Of a stretch of DNA of 64,000 nucleotides, positions 50,164 to 58,415 are shown piece by piece (within the stretch, counting starts at the first letter, position 1; each line of letters opens with the position of its first letter). Position numbers and translations under genes: made by a program. Source of the DNA: Bradyrhizobium sp. C9 (GTDB taxonomy: Bacteria > Pseudomonadota > Alphaproteobacteria > Rhizobiales > Xanthobacteraceae); contig NZ_NWTG01000028.1 of assembly GCF_002532045.1 (NCBI RefSeq), positions 1-64,000 on the forward strand, in the 5' to 3' direction. The notes beneath the pieces were generated by a model. The model was not told the origin of the DNA, made no database searches, and worked only from the letters and a program-made list of their open reading frames with translations.

Positions 50164-50502
50164 TCAGAGGGCCGCGGCATCGGCCTCGCCGGTGCGGATG
50201 CGCACGGCGTGCTCGAGGCTGATGACGAAGATCTTGCCGTCGCCGATCTGTCCGGTCTTGGCGGCGGAGGTGATGGCGTCGATGGTCTTGTCGACCTGGT
50301 CGGAGGCGACTGCGACCTCGATCTTGATCTTGGGCAGGAAGCTCACCGCATATTCGGCGCCGCGATAGATTTCCGTGTGGCCCTTCTGACGGCCGTACCC
50401 CTTGACTTCCGTCACCGTGAGACCGTGAACGCCAATGGCGGTCAGGGCGTCACGGACCTCTTCCAGTTTGAATGGCTTAATGATCGCCATAACAATTTTC
50501 AT
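50164..50502 (-). CDS. glnK: P-II signal protein GlnK (first copy)
   Basis: A 112-aa trimeric nitrogen sensor that blocks AmtB and reports on glutamine and 2-oxoglutarate. The T-loop is complete: VKGYGRQKGHTEIYRGAEY, with Tyr51 as the uridylylation site. The PROSITE-like C-terminal signature TGQIGDGKIFVISLEHAVRIRTGE is near the end. It is cotranscribed with amtB. The near-identical second copy lies 3.5 kb away. Confidence 0.96.
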   Translation of the reverse strand: MKIVMAIIKPFKLEEVRDALTAIGVHGLTVTEVKGYGRQKGHTEIYRGAEYAVSFLPKIKIEVAVASDQVDKTIDAITSAAKTGQIGDGKIFVISLEHAVRIRTGEADAAAL

Positions 50503-50818
50503 GAGTCCTATCCCCGCTTGGGCCCGGTGCGAACGAACACCGGGAGTTTCGACTGAGGTTCACCACGCGGAGGACTTCCACTACGCGGGCACAGCCGGGA
50601 CCCTTAGAATCAAATGCCGTGCCAAACGGCTCCGGTTCGCTAATGGATTATGAATCCGGACCTTTTCCCGCATTGCGGGAGCAAGCTGCTGCTGCGCTAT
50701 TCCGTCGCGCCTAAAATCTAATCAGATTGGCCTAATTCCTGAGCAAGCCAGGGTCTGGACACAATTCTGCTCAGCCGCGGTGCAGGTGCCGGTATTCAGA
50801 TAAAGTAATGCCGGGCCA
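50503..50818. other. glnK upstream region
   Basis: 316 bp between clpP and glnK without a gene. It holds the sigma-54-type promoter for glnK-amtB (50610-50624). The small palindrome CCCGCATTGCGGG (about 50671-50683) lies upstream of it, where an activator such as NtrC might bind. I see no clear NtrC consensus pair. Confidence 0.5.
50609..50624 (-). promoter_or_regulatory. Sigma-54 (RpoN) promoter of glnK-amtB
   Basis: On the minus strand TGGCACG-GCAT-TTGAT: a perfect -24 TGGCACG, exact N4 spacing, and TTGA where TTGC is consensus at -12. Transcription would begin near 50598, leaving a leader of about 95 bases before glnK. This is the expected RpoN/NtrC control of ammonium uptake. Confidence 0.7.
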
Positions 50819-51421
50819 TTAGGCGGCGTCGCGGGCTGCAAAAACCCTGTCGATCAGCCCCCATTCGAGCGCCTGCTCCGCCGACATGAAGTGATCGCGG
50901 TCCAAGGTCCGTTCCACGTCCGCCTCGGTGCGCCGGCAGTGCTGGGCGTAGAGCCGGATGATGCGCCGCTTGGTCGCCTGCATCTCGGCGGCGTGGATCT
51001 GGATGTCGGAGGCCTGGCCCTGGAAGCCGCCGAGCGGCTGATGCACGTGGAGGCTGGCATTGGGAAGCGCGGCGCGGTGGCCGGGCTCGCCGGCCATCAG
51101 CAGGAACGACCCCATCGATCGCGCAGTGCCCATGCACAGCGTGTGCACCGGCGCCTTGATGAACTGCATGGTGTCGTACATCGCAAGCCCGCTGGTGACC
51201 ACGCCGCCATAGGAGTTGATGTAGAGGTTGATCGGCTTGTTCGGGTTGTCGGCCTCGAGGAACAGCAGCTGGGCGCAGACCAGTCCGGACATCGCATCAT
51301 TGACCTCGCCGTTGAGGAAGATGATGCGTTCGCGCAGCAGCCTGGAATAGATATCGAAGGAGCGTTCGCCGCGGGACGACTGCTCGACGACCATCGGGAC
51401 GAGTTGCATCATGTCGCGCAT
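50819..51421 (-). CDS. ClpP-family serine protease (stand-alone paralogue)
   Basis: A 200-aa ClpP homologue. The catalytic Ser is in GTARSMGSFLLMAG (about residue 99), the His in HVHQPLGGFQGQ and the Asp in LDRDHFMSAEQA. The usual GQAASMG nucleophile loop is altered to GTARSMG, placing an Arg next to the catalytic Ser. No clpX or clpA is adjacent, and the position between nitrogen-regulation genes differs from the usual tig-clpP-clpX-lon cluster, so this is an extra copy. It probably still has protease activity, perhaps in mixed rings. Confidence 0.88.
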   Translation of the reverse strand: MRDMMQLVPMVVEQSSRGERSFDIYSRLLRERIIFLNGEVNDAMSGLVCAQLLFLEADNPNKPINLYINSYGGVVTSGLAMYDTMQFIKAPVHTLCMGTARSMGSFLLMAGEPGHRAALPNASLHVHQPLGGFQGQASDIQIHAAEMQATKRRIIRLYAQHCRRTEADVERTLDRDHFMSAEQALEWGLIDRVFAARDAA

Positions 51422-51477
51422 CGGCGACCTCCCATTTCAGCAGGTGATGAAGTTTCAGCGGATGATGAAGCCTGCGA

Positions 51478-51831
51478 TCAGGCCGCGCGCATCAGCATGC
51501 GGCTGTTGCAGTTGGCCGCTTGCGGCTGGTTCGCGCGCCTGCCGCAGGCCTCCTGGATGATGCGAAACCGGGTGCCGCCGGCCTCGCTCGGCTCGATCCG
51601 GAAGGTGACGTCGCTCTCGCGAAACGGCGGCTCGGAATCGCGCAGCCGGTAACGCACCTCTTCGCCTGCGACCGACGATAGGGGTTCAGCGCCCGCGAGA
51701 TCGCAATCCGGTAGCCAGCGCTCGCGCAGGGCCGGAATAGTCACGGCGCGCCATACTTTTTCAGGCGGTGCGTCGAGCTCGTATTCGATCACCAGAGCAG
51801 CATCCGCGTCAGGCTCAACCGTGTCGCTCAT
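51478..51831 (-). CDS. SRPBCC/AHSA1-domain protein
   Basis: A 117-aa START-like (SRPBCC) protein: IEYELDAPPEKVWRAVTIP at the start and FRIEPSEAGGTRFRII in the second half are the usual AHSA1 landmarks. The fold binds hydrophobic ligands. The ATG at 51831 overlaps the stop of the ArsR gene (ATGA), an arrangement I recall from many ArsR-AHSA1 pairs. Ligand unknown. Confidence 0.85.
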   Translation of the reverse strand: MSDTVEPDADAALVIEYELDAPPEKVWRAVTIPALRERWLPDCDLAGAEPLSSVAGEEVRYRLRDSEPPFRESDVTFRIEPSEAGGTRFRIIQEACGRRANQPQAANCNSRMLMRAA

Positions 51832-52142
51832 TGATCCATGTCCTTCAAGAGGTCGGAGAGCGCTTCGATGCGCTTCGGCCAATAGGCGCGGTAGCGGGCG
51901 AGCCAGGTCCCGATGCTGGCGATCCCGTCCGGGTCGACTTCATAGTTGACGAAGCGGCCCTGCCGCTGCTCGCGCACCAATCCGGCCGCGCGCAGCACCG
52001 CCAGATGCTGCGACATCGCCGGCTGGCTGATCTCAAGCCCGTCGCGCAAGGCGCTGGCGTTCAGGCTGCCGCCGGCCAGCTTCTCAAAGACCCTGCGGCG
52101 GGTCGGATCGGCCAGTGCCTTGAAGATATCGGTGTCGACCAT
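51828..52142 (-). CDS. ArsR-family transcriptional regulator
   Basis: A 104-aa winged-helix repressor: FKALADPTRRRVFEKLAG at the start, and the recognition helix in ISQPAMSQHLAVLRAAGLV (about 40-58). There are no Cys residues for a metal sensor site, so the signal is probably not arsenic or a heavy metal. ATG 52142 is chosen; the upstream frame to 52394 is a shadow. A perfect 20-bp palindrome starts seven bases before the ATG and should be its operator. Operon with the SRPBCC gene. Confidence 0.88.
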   Translation of the reverse strand: MVDTDIFKALADPTRRRVFEKLAGGSLNASALRDGLEISQPAMSQHLAVLRAAGLVREQRQGRFVNYEVDPDGIASIGTWLARYRAYWPKRIEALSDLLKDMDQ

Positions 52143-52148
52143 GCCGAT

Positions 52149-52168
52149 ACATAAGCATATGCTTATGT
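52149..52168. promoter_or_regulatory. Operator palindrome of the arsR-SRPBCC operon
   Basis: ACATAAGCATATGCTTATGT, a perfect 20-bp palindrome immediately upstream of the ArsR start, matching the AT-rich dyads bound by ArsR-family proteins. It suggests direct autorepression. Confidence 0.75.
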
Positions 52169-52273
52169 GTCGTGCAAGCCTGAACTGCCCCGCGCAGCGT
52201 GAGGTCGCGGCGCTCGGGTACTTTGCATGGGGTTGTTTTACGAATTCTCGTCCCGGCGATCCGAGCTCGGCTG

Positions 52274-53596
52274 CTACTGCAACGCCTCGCCGTGCTGCGA
52301 GATGTCGAGACCCTCCAGCTCCTGCTGCATCGAGACGCGCAGCGGGACGAAGGCGCTGACCAGCTTGAGCAGCACGAAGGTGACGCCGCCGCACCAGACC
52401 AGCGTGATCACGACGCCGTAGAGCTGGATCAGGAGCTGTCCCGGATTGCCCTCCAGCAGGCCCGAAGTGCCGCCGATCGCCGCGGTGGCGAACACGCCTG
52501 CGAGCAGCGTGCCGGTCAGGCCGCCGATGCCGTGCACGCCGAACACGTCGAGCGAGTCGTCATACTGGAAGCGGTGCTTCAGCCAGGTACAGGCCCAGAA
52601 GCAGACCATGCCGGCGATGATGCCGATGATGATGCCGTGCCACGGCGCGACGAAACCGGATGCCGGGGTGATGGTGCCGAGGCCAGCGACCGCGCCCGAG
52701 ATCATGCCGAGCACCGACGGCTTGCGGCGCGTCGCCCATTCGATCGCGCCCCAGGTCAGCGCGCCGGCGCAGGCCGCAAGATGGGTGGCGGTGATCGCCA
52801 TCACCGCGCGCGAATTGGCGGCCAGCGCCGAGCCGCCGTTGAAGCCGAACCAGCCGACCCAGAGCAGGCCGGTGCCGACCACCGCGAGCGACAGATCGAA
52901 CGGCGACAGATTGTCATGGCCGTAGCCGTGCCGGTTGCCCATCACCTTGGCCGCGACCAGGCCGCTGATGCCGGCGGACAGATGCACGACGAGGCCGCCG
53001 GCGAAATCCATCACGCCCATTGAGGCGAGGAAGCCGCCGCCCCACACCCAATGCGCCAGCGGCACATAGGCGAAGATGAACCAGCCGATCGAGAACAGCA
53101 CATAGGCGGAGAACCGCATGCGGTCGGCGACCGAGCCCGCGACCAGCGCCACCGTGATGATCGCAAACGTCATCTGGTACAGCATGAACAGCGCTTCCGG
53201 GATGGTCTTTGCCGCCGGATTGACGCTGTCCATCGTGATGCCGGCCAGGAACCAGCTGTCGAGCGAGCCGAGCCAAGGACCGTTGCCGACGAAGGTCAGC
53301 GAATAGCCGAAGACGACCCACAGGATCGAGATGATCGCAACGGCCGTGAGGCTCTGCGCCATCGTCGCCAGCACGTTCTTCTTGCGCACCATGCCGGAGT
53401 AGAACAGCGCGAGCCCCGGGATCGTCATCATCAGCACCAGCGCGGTGGCGACGATCATCCAGGCGGTGTCGGCGGGGTTGATGCCGGGGGCGCCGGAGTC
53501 TTGCGCTGACGCCGGCGCGCCCCACGCGAGCAGCATTGCAGCGGTGATCGGCGCAGCTGATATCGCTGCACGAAGAGCTCGTGCCCCCATCATCAT
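52274..53596 (-). CDS. amtB: Ammonium transporter AmtB (second copy)
   Basis: A 440-aa ammonium channel with a cleaved signal peptide (ending GAPASAQ, about residue 31) and eleven helices. The twin-His residues are in VVHLSAGISGL and FGVHGIGG, and GLALFYSGMVRKKNVLATM is the helix 1 signature. It is clearly diverged from the first copy (signal, loops, GLEGLDISQHGEALQ-type tail versus GLDITEHTERAYNM), so it is an old duplication. It follows the second glnK by about 80 bp. Confidence 0.95.
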   Translation of the reverse strand: MMMGARALRAAISAAPITAAMLLAWGAPASAQDSGAPGINPADTAWMIVATALVLMMTIPGLALFYSGMVRKKNVLATMAQSLTAVAIISILWVVFGYSLTFVGNGPWLGSLDSWFLAGITMDSVNPAAKTIPEALFMLYQMTFAIITVALVAGSVADRMRFSAYVLFSIGWFIFAYVPLAHWVWGGGFLASMGVMDFAGGLVVHLSAGISGLVAAKVMGNRHGYGHDNLSPFDLSLAVVGTGLLWVGWFGFNGGSALAANSRAVMAITATHLAACAGALTWGAIEWATRRKPSVLGMISGAVAGLGTITPASGFVAPWHGIIIGIIAGMVCFWACTWLKHRFQYDDSLDVFGVHGIGGLTGTLLAGVFATAAIGGTSGLLEGNPGQLLIQLYGVVITLVWCGGVTFVLLKLVSAFVPLRVSMQQELEGLDISQHGEALQ

Positions 53597-53674
53597 TCCC
53601 CGGCGTGTCGTGGTTTCTTTACGTGGTTTTTGGCATGTGCCGGCGTCGCTGGCGGCGGTGGCGTCGATTGAGAC

Positions 53675-54013
53675 TCAGAGCGCGTCGTTGTCGGTCTCGC
53701 CGGTGCGGATGCGCAGGGCGTGGTCGATCGGCGTCACGAAGATCTTGCCGTCGCCGATCTGGCCGGTACGGGCGTGCTCGGTGATGACGCTGACCGCCTT
53801 TTCGGCGAGCTGGGTGTCGACGGCGATCTCGATCCTGAGCTTGGGCAGGAAATTCACGACGTATTCGGCGCCGCGATAAATCTCGGTGTGGCCCTTCTGG
53901 CGGCCATAGCCCTTCACCTCGGTCACCGTCATGCCGTGAACGCCGATCGCGGTCAGGGCCTGGCGTACCTCATCGAGCTTGAACGGTTTGATGATCGCGA
54001 CGACGAGTTTCAT
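53675..54013 (-). CDS. glnK: P-II signal protein GlnK (second copy)
   Basis: A 112-aa P-II protein with an intact T-loop (VKGYGRQKGHTEIYRGAEYV, Tyr51) and the C-terminal signature TGQIGDGKIFVTPIDHALRI. It pairs with the second amtB. Unlike the first copy I find no correctly spaced sigma-54 promoter upstream; instead a 22-bp tandem repeat array begins 48 bases before the start. Confidence 0.95.
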   Translation of the reverse strand: MKLVVAIIKPFKLDEVRQALTAIGVHGMTVTEVKGYGRQKGHTEIYRGAEYVVNFLPKLRIEIAVDTQLAEKAVSVITEHARTGQIGDGKIFVTPIDHALRIRTGETDNDAL

Positions 54014-54319
54014 GGTTCAGGCCTTCATTTCCTTGAGGTTTTCCGTGTGCGCCCATCCCCGGAGCCGCAACTCGCCGTCTCGGGAGCGGCGACTCGCCGT
54101 CTCTGGAGCGGCAACTTGCCGCCACCAAATCTGGCAGCTTTCTGGGCAAATGGCACAAAAATGTTGCAGGTTGAAGGGGAAAACGTGCGCAGCGCGTGAA
54201 CTCCGTCACTGTACGGGACGACAACCGTCGGCCAGAATATGGCTTTCCCGCCCCGGCCAGCGCTCCCGCTGGCTCATTCTCGCCACAGCGCGTGCACCCG
54301 CGCCCCGAGGAACAAGAAA
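54014..54319. other. Divergent spacer between the second glnK and the GYF protein
   Basis: 306 bp with no gene. It contains the 22-bp tandem repeat (54061-54126) and a TGGCAC...TTGC sequence (54151-54168) whose spacing is wrong for sigma-54. The AT-rich centre (54115-54185) probably carries both promoters. Confidence 0.5.
54061..54126. repeat. Three-copy 22-bp tandem repeat upstream of the second glnK
   Basis: Copies at 54061-54082, 54083-54104 and 54105-54126 share the core GGAGCSGCRACTYGCCG. Copy 3 forms the near-palindrome GCGGCAA-C-TTGCCGC. With two DNA turns per unit (22 bp), a protein bound to each copy would face the same side, as in an iteron-like operator. Confidence 0.8.
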
Positions 54320-55210
54320 ATGTCGAATCGAAACTGGTTTTATGCATCCGAAGGCCAGCAAAAGGGCCCCTTGCCTGAAGCTCAGCTCCGCGACTTGATC
54401 ACCCGTGGCATGGTGGGCGCCGATACCTTGGTGTGGACCGAGGGCATGGCCGGCTGGCAGAAGGCCGGCGAGATTCCGGGCCTTGTTCCGAGCGCGGGCG
54501 CGCCGCCGGCATTTCAGCAGGCCGGCGGACCGCCGCCGGTGGCCGCATCGGCAGGCTATAGCGGCGGCGCGCTGTCGGCCGACTTCCCGATCTGGGGCCT
54601 GTTCGGACGCAGCTTGCTGATGTTCATCGGGCAGATTTTCGTCATCCCGGCACCGTGGACCGCGACCGGCCTTTATCGTTTTGCGATTCCCTATATCCGC
54701 GTGCCGGGCCGGCCGCATCTCGGCTTCACCGGGCAGCCGCTCGACATCTGGTACGTCTTCATCGTGCTCGGTCTTCTGACCTACGCCGGAGCGGCCAACA
54801 GCAACATCGTCACGTTGCTCTCGTTGCTGTTGCAGGCTTTTCTGAGCTGGATGATCGTGCGCTGGATCTTCGGCCGCCTCAGCTCGAGCGGCCAGGAGCT
54901 GCCGATCTCGTTCACGGGGAGCCCGCTCGTCTATATCGGCTGGTATTTGCTGATGGTGATCTCGGCCATCACCATCGTCGGCTGGGCCTGGGTGATGACC
55001 GCATGGCTGCGCTGGATCTGCCGCAACGTCGAGGGCACGCGCCGCGAGGTCACCTTCAACGCGTCCGGGCTCGAGGTGCTGTGGCGGACCATCGTGTTCT
55101 CGATCGGCTGCGGATTCCTGATCCCGATTCCGTGGGTGCTGCGCTGGTACGCCAACTGGTTCATCTCGCAATTCGCGCTGACCGAGCGCGGCGCTTACGC
55201 CAACGGCTAA
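54320..55210 (+). CDS. GYF_2/DUF4339-domain membrane protein
   Basis: A 296-aa protein. The N-terminal GYF_2 domain (residues 4-55: NWFYASEGQQKGPLPEAQL and DTLVWTEGMAGWQKAGEIP) is a peptide-binding module. A Pro/Ala linker follows, then five or six membrane helices (from about residue 90 on) with DUF898-like spacing (FNASGLEVLWRTIVFSIGCGF). Function unknown. ATG 54320 is chosen for the MSNRNWFY start, and the frame is open upstream without pattern. Confidence 0.82.
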   Translation: MSNRNWFYASEGQQKGPLPEAQLRDLITRGMVGADTLVWTEGMAGWQKAGEIPGLVPSAGAPPAFQQAGGPPPVAASAGYSGGALSADFPIWGLFGRSLLMFIGQIFVIPAPWTATGLYRFAIPYIRVPGRPHLGFTGQPLDIWYVFIVLGLLTYAGAANSNIVTLLSLLLQAFLSWMIVRWIFGRLSSSGQELPISFTGSPLVYIGWYLLMVISAITIVGWAWVMTAWLRWICRNVEGTRREVTFNASGLEVLWRTIVFSIGCGFLIPIPWVLRWYANWFISQFALTERGAYANG

Positions 55211-55215
55211 AGCGA

Positions 55216-56079
55216 TTACGCCTTGCGTTCGCGCACAGAGCCTTCTTGCGCGACGGACGCGACCAGCGTGCCGTCGGGCTTGAAGATCAGGCCGCGGGTC
55301 AGGCCGCGGCCGGACTGCGCGCTCGGCGAATCCTGCGCGTAGAGCAGCCATTCGTCGGCGCGGAACGGGCGGTGAAACCACATCGCGTGATCGAGGCTCG
55401 CCGGCATCATGCGCCGGTCGAACAGCGTGCGGCCGTAGCGCGCCATGACGGCGTCGAGCAGCGAGAAATCCGACGCATAGGCGAGCGCGCACAGATGCAG
55501 CGCCGGATCGTCGGGCAGTTTCGCCGCGGTGCGGATCCAGACATGGATGCGGCCGTCGTCGATCTGCTGGCCGAAATAGCGGCCGAGCTCGACCGGGCGC
55601 AGCTCGATCGGCCGGTCGCTCTCATAGTAGCGGCGGATGAACTCCGGCATCTCCTTGAACATCGGCTGCTTCGACACTTCCTCCGCGGTCAGCTTCTCCG
55701 GCGGCGGCACGTCGGGCATCTTCTCCTGATGATTGAAGTTGCTCTCTTCCTCAGCGTGGAACGAGACCATGATGGAGAAGATCGCATTGCCGTGCTGGAT
55801 CGCGGTGACGCGGCGGGTGGTGTAGCTCTTACCGTCGCGCAGCCGCTCGACCTGGTAGATGATCGGGATCTGCGGATCGCCCGGCAGGATGAAATAGCAA
55901 TGGATCGAGTGCGGCAGGCGGCCCTCGACGGTGCGGCAGGCCGCGACCATGGCCTGGCCGATCACCTGGCCGCCGAACACGCGCTGCCAGCTCGTCTTCG
56001 GGCTGTTGCCGCGGAACAAATTCACCTCGAGCTGCTCGAGATCGAGGATGGACAACAGGTCGATCAGGCTCTTGGACAT
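55216..56079 (-). CDS. tesB: Acyl-CoA thioesterase II
   Basis: A 287-aa double-hotdog thioesterase cleaving medium- and long-chain acyl-CoA. Family blocks: FGGQVIGQAMVAACRTVEG (about 35-53), SIHCYFILPGDPQIPIIYQV, and the C-terminal active-site region SLDHAMWFHRPFRADEWLLY with the Asp. The QDSPSAQSGRGLTRG segment completes the Asp/Thr/Gln set. ATG 56079 is chosen; the frame runs on to 56718 only as an antisense of the monooxygenase gene. It is convergent with the GYF gene, 5 bp apart. Confidence 0.95.
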   Translation of the reverse strand: MSKSLIDLLSILDLEQLEVNLFRGNSPKTSWQRVFGGQVIGQAMVAACRTVEGRLPHSIHCYFILPGDPQIPIIYQVERLRDGKSYTTRRVTAIQHGNAIFSIMVSFHAEEESNFNHQEKMPDVPPPEKLTAEEVSKQPMFKEMPEFIRRYYESDRPIELRPVELGRYFGQQIDDGRIHVWIRTAAKLPDDPALHLCALAYASDFSLLDAVMARYGRTLFDRRMMPASLDHAMWFHRPFRADEWLLYAQDSPSAQSGRGLTRGLIFKPDGTLVASVAQEGSVRERKA

Positions 56080-56096
56080 AAGGATGCGCTCTCTTT

Positions 56097-56158
56097 CGTC
56101 ATCCCCGGTGCGCAATTGCGCACCTGAGGGCTCACGCTTCGCGCGCCCCGGAATGACG
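56097..56158. repeat. Interspersed palindromic repeat, family E
   Basis: CGTCATCCCCGG at one end and CCCCGGAATGACG at the other, with GTGCGCAATTGCGCAC inside, a perfect 16-bp palindrome (about 56108-56123). It is a single copy in the window, placed in the tesB-ubiH divergent spacer. Confidence 0.65.
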
Positions 56159-56254
56159 ACCGTTGGATTTGGCCTTGTTTCTGTCCCCTGTTTCGCCCAG
56201 CTATTATCAGGTAGCAAGCACAGTCTGAGAGCGCAGGGCGCGTAAGGAAAAGGC

Positions 56255-57475
56255 ATGCCGGCACAACGAAGTATTGTCATCTGCGGGGGCGCTTTTGCGG
56301 GGCTGGCGCTGGCCGTGGCGTTGCGCCAGGGGCTGGGGCCGGACATTCCGGTCATCGTGGCCGATCCGGCGCTGAGCCAGCGCCCGAGCCGCGATCCGCG
56401 TGCGACCGCGATCGTGGCGGCCTGCCGGCGGCTGTTCGAGACCCTCGGCGTCTGGGGCCAGGTGGCGCCGACGGCGCAGCCGATCACGGACATGGTCGTG
56501 ACCGATTCCAAGCTGGAGGATGCGACGCGTCCGGTGTTCCTGACCTTCGCCGGCAATGTCGAGCCCGGCGAGCCGTTCGCCCATATGGTCGAGAACCGCC
56601 ATCTGATCGATGCGCTCGCGACCCGCGCCGAGGCCGAGGGCGTCGAGCTGCGCGCCACCGCGGTGTCGAGCTTCGATTCGCGGCCCGACGGCGTCAGCGT
56701 GACACTGGCCGATGGCACAGAGATCGATGCGAGCCTGCTGGTCGCCGCCGACGGCGCACGCTCGAAGCTGCGCGAGCGCGCCGGGATCGCGACCCATGGC
56801 TGGGATTACGACCAATCCGGCATCGTGGTCACGGTCGGGCATGAGCGCGCGCATCACGGCCGCGCCGAAGAGCATTTCCTGCCCGCGGGTCCGTTCGCGA
56901 TCCTGCCGCTGACCGGCAATCGCTCGTCGCTGGTGTGGACCGAAACGCGCAAGGACGCCGCGCGCATCACGGCGCTGAGCGAGGAAGAATTCCACGCCGA
57001 GCTCGAGCAGCGGTTCGGCCTGCACCTCGGTGAGATCAGGGCTCTCGATAGACCGCGCGCGTTCCCGCTCGGCTATTTCGTCGCGCGCTCGTTCATCGCC
57101 GAACGGCTGGCGCTGATCGGCGACGCCGCGCATGTGATCCATCCGATCGCGGGGCAGGGGCTCAACATGGGCCTGAAGGATGTTGCCGCACTTGCCGAGG
57201 TCGTGGTCGATGCAGCGCGGCTCGGCATGGACCTCGGACAGGCCGACGTGCTCGAGCGCTATCAGCGCTGGCGGCGCTTCGACACGATGGCGATGGGGGT
57301 TGCGACCAACTCGCTGAACTTCCTGTTCTCCAACGAATCGACGCTGCTGCGCACCGTCCGCGACATCGGATTGGGCCTCGTCGATCGCGCGCCGCCGTTG
57401 AAGAGCATGTTCATCCGCCAGGCGGCGGGATTGTCAGGCGAAGTGCCGCGGCTGCTGAAGGGCGAGGCGCTGTAG
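56255..57475 (+). CDS. UbiH/UbiF/UbiL-family FAD monooxygenase
   Basis: A 406-aa flavin hydroxylase of the ubiquinone-synthesis type. The FAD motifs are present: GGAFAGLALAVALR (about 10-23), VAADGARSKLRE (about 166-177), and GDAAHVIHPIAGQGLN (about 288-303). Alphaproteobacteria use UbiL or related enzymes for ring hydroxylation; which position this enzyme acts on cannot be read from the sequence. The first Gly motif is GGAFAG rather than GxGxxG, as in many UbiH homologues. Confidence 0.88.
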   Translation: MPAQRSIVICGGAFAGLALAVALRQGLGPDIPVIVADPALSQRPSRDPRATAIVAACRRLFETLGVWGQVAPTAQPITDMVVTDSKLEDATRPVFLTFAGNVEPGEPFAHMVENRHLIDALATRAEAEGVELRATAVSSFDSRPDGVSVTLADGTEIDASLLVAADGARSKLRERAGIATHGWDYDQSGIVVTVGHERAHHGRAEEHFLPAGPFAILPLTGNRSSLVWTETRKDAARITALSEEEFHAELEQRFGLHLGEIRALDRPRAFPLGYFVARSFIAERLALIGDAAHVIHPIAGQGLNMGLKDVAALAEVVVDAARLGMDLGQADVLERYQRWRRFDTMAMGVATNSLNFLFSNESTLLRTVRDIGLGLVDRAPPLKSMFIRQAAGLSGEVPRLLKGEAL

Positions 57476-57500
57476 GGCTGCGGCTTTGCCGCGCATCCAC

Positions 57501-58415
57501 TCACTTCTGTGAAATGAAGCCGGCCACCGCGTCGATCAGGTCCGGGTCGAGCGGCCGCTCCGGCTCATTGTAGCTTGCCATGTCGTCCGCCGCGTCGGTG
57601 ACGTCGACCAGCAGATGATTCATGTCCGGCAGCCACAAGGATTTGGCCGCGATATCGGCGGTGGTGAGCGCGAGGAAATCGAGCCGCGCCAGCTGATGGT
57701 CGCGGCCGCCCGCGACGATCAAGACAGGCCCGGTGATCTTCTTCATCGGATCGATCGGATCCTCGGTAAAGGCCGATGCGATGGCGGGCTGCATCGCAGG
57801 CGCGATCGCCAGCCCCGCAGGCGGCGGATCGACGATCTGCCCGGCCATGATGTCGTCGATGGCCTTTCCGATCGGCGCGAATTTGTCCGGCGGCAGCTGC
57901 TTCTCGAGCTGCGCCTTCAACACCGTGCCCTGCTTGCGCGCCGCCGTTGCCAGCAGCACCAGCCGGTCGATCGGCACGCGCTGGGCGGCGAGGATCGCGA
58001 CCAGGCCGCCCTCGCTGTGCCCGACCACTGCAACATGGGTGAACCTGCCGCTGCCGCGCAGATAGTCGATGAGTGCCGCCGCGTCGCTGACATAGTCCTT
58101 GAAGCGAAAGTCCTCCGGACGGCCGAACTCCTTCTTCCATTCGCCGGCGCCGCGCTTGTCGTAGCGCAGCGTCGCGATGCCGCGTGCGACCAGCTGCTCG
58201 GAGAGCTTCTTCAATGTCGCCGGCTTGAGCTGCGGCCCGTTGCCGTCACGGTCGGTCGAGCCGGAACCGGCGATCAGCAACGCCACCGGCGGCTTTGCGA
58301 CGTCGGGCGGCACGGTGAGCACCGCGTCGATTGTGCCGATGCGCAGCCTGCTCTCGTCGGCCGCCGCGCTCGCCATCGAGGCGAGCAGCAGCAGCCATGT
58401 GACGAGGGCGCGCAT
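57501..58415 (-). CDS. Secreted alpha/beta hydrolase
   Basis: A 304-aa serine hydrolase with signal peptide MRALVTWLLLLASMASAAA. The nucleophile elbow GHSEGGL lies near residue 140, and the catalytic Asp is in GGRDHQLA and the His in DMNHLLVD near the C-terminus. The oxyanion region is IAGSGSTDRDGNGP (about 50-63). The substrate is unknown; esterase or peptidase activity is possible. Its ATG overlaps the stop of the Trm112 gene by one base (TGATG). Confidence 0.88.
   Translation of the reverse strand: MRALVTWLLLLASMASAAADESRLRIGTIDAVLTVPPDVAKPPVALLIAGSGSTDRDGNGPQLKPATLKKLSEQLVARGIATLRYDKRGAGEWKKEFGRPEDFRFKDYVSDAAALIDYLRGSGRFTHVAVVGHSEGGLVAILAAQRVPIDRLVLLATAARKQGTVLKAQLEKQLPPDKFAPIGKAIDDIMAGQIVDPPPAGLAIAPAMQPAIASAFTEDPIDPMKKITGPVLIVAGGRDHQLARLDFLALTTADIAAKSLWLPDMNHLLVDVTDAADDMASYNEPERPLDPDLIDAVAGFISQK

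Noticed and set aside
54151..54168. TGGCAC...TTGC as a sigma-54 promoter for the GYF gene
   Set aside because: The distance between the GG and GC elements is 12 bases instead of 10, so RNA polymerase-sigma-54 would not recognise it.
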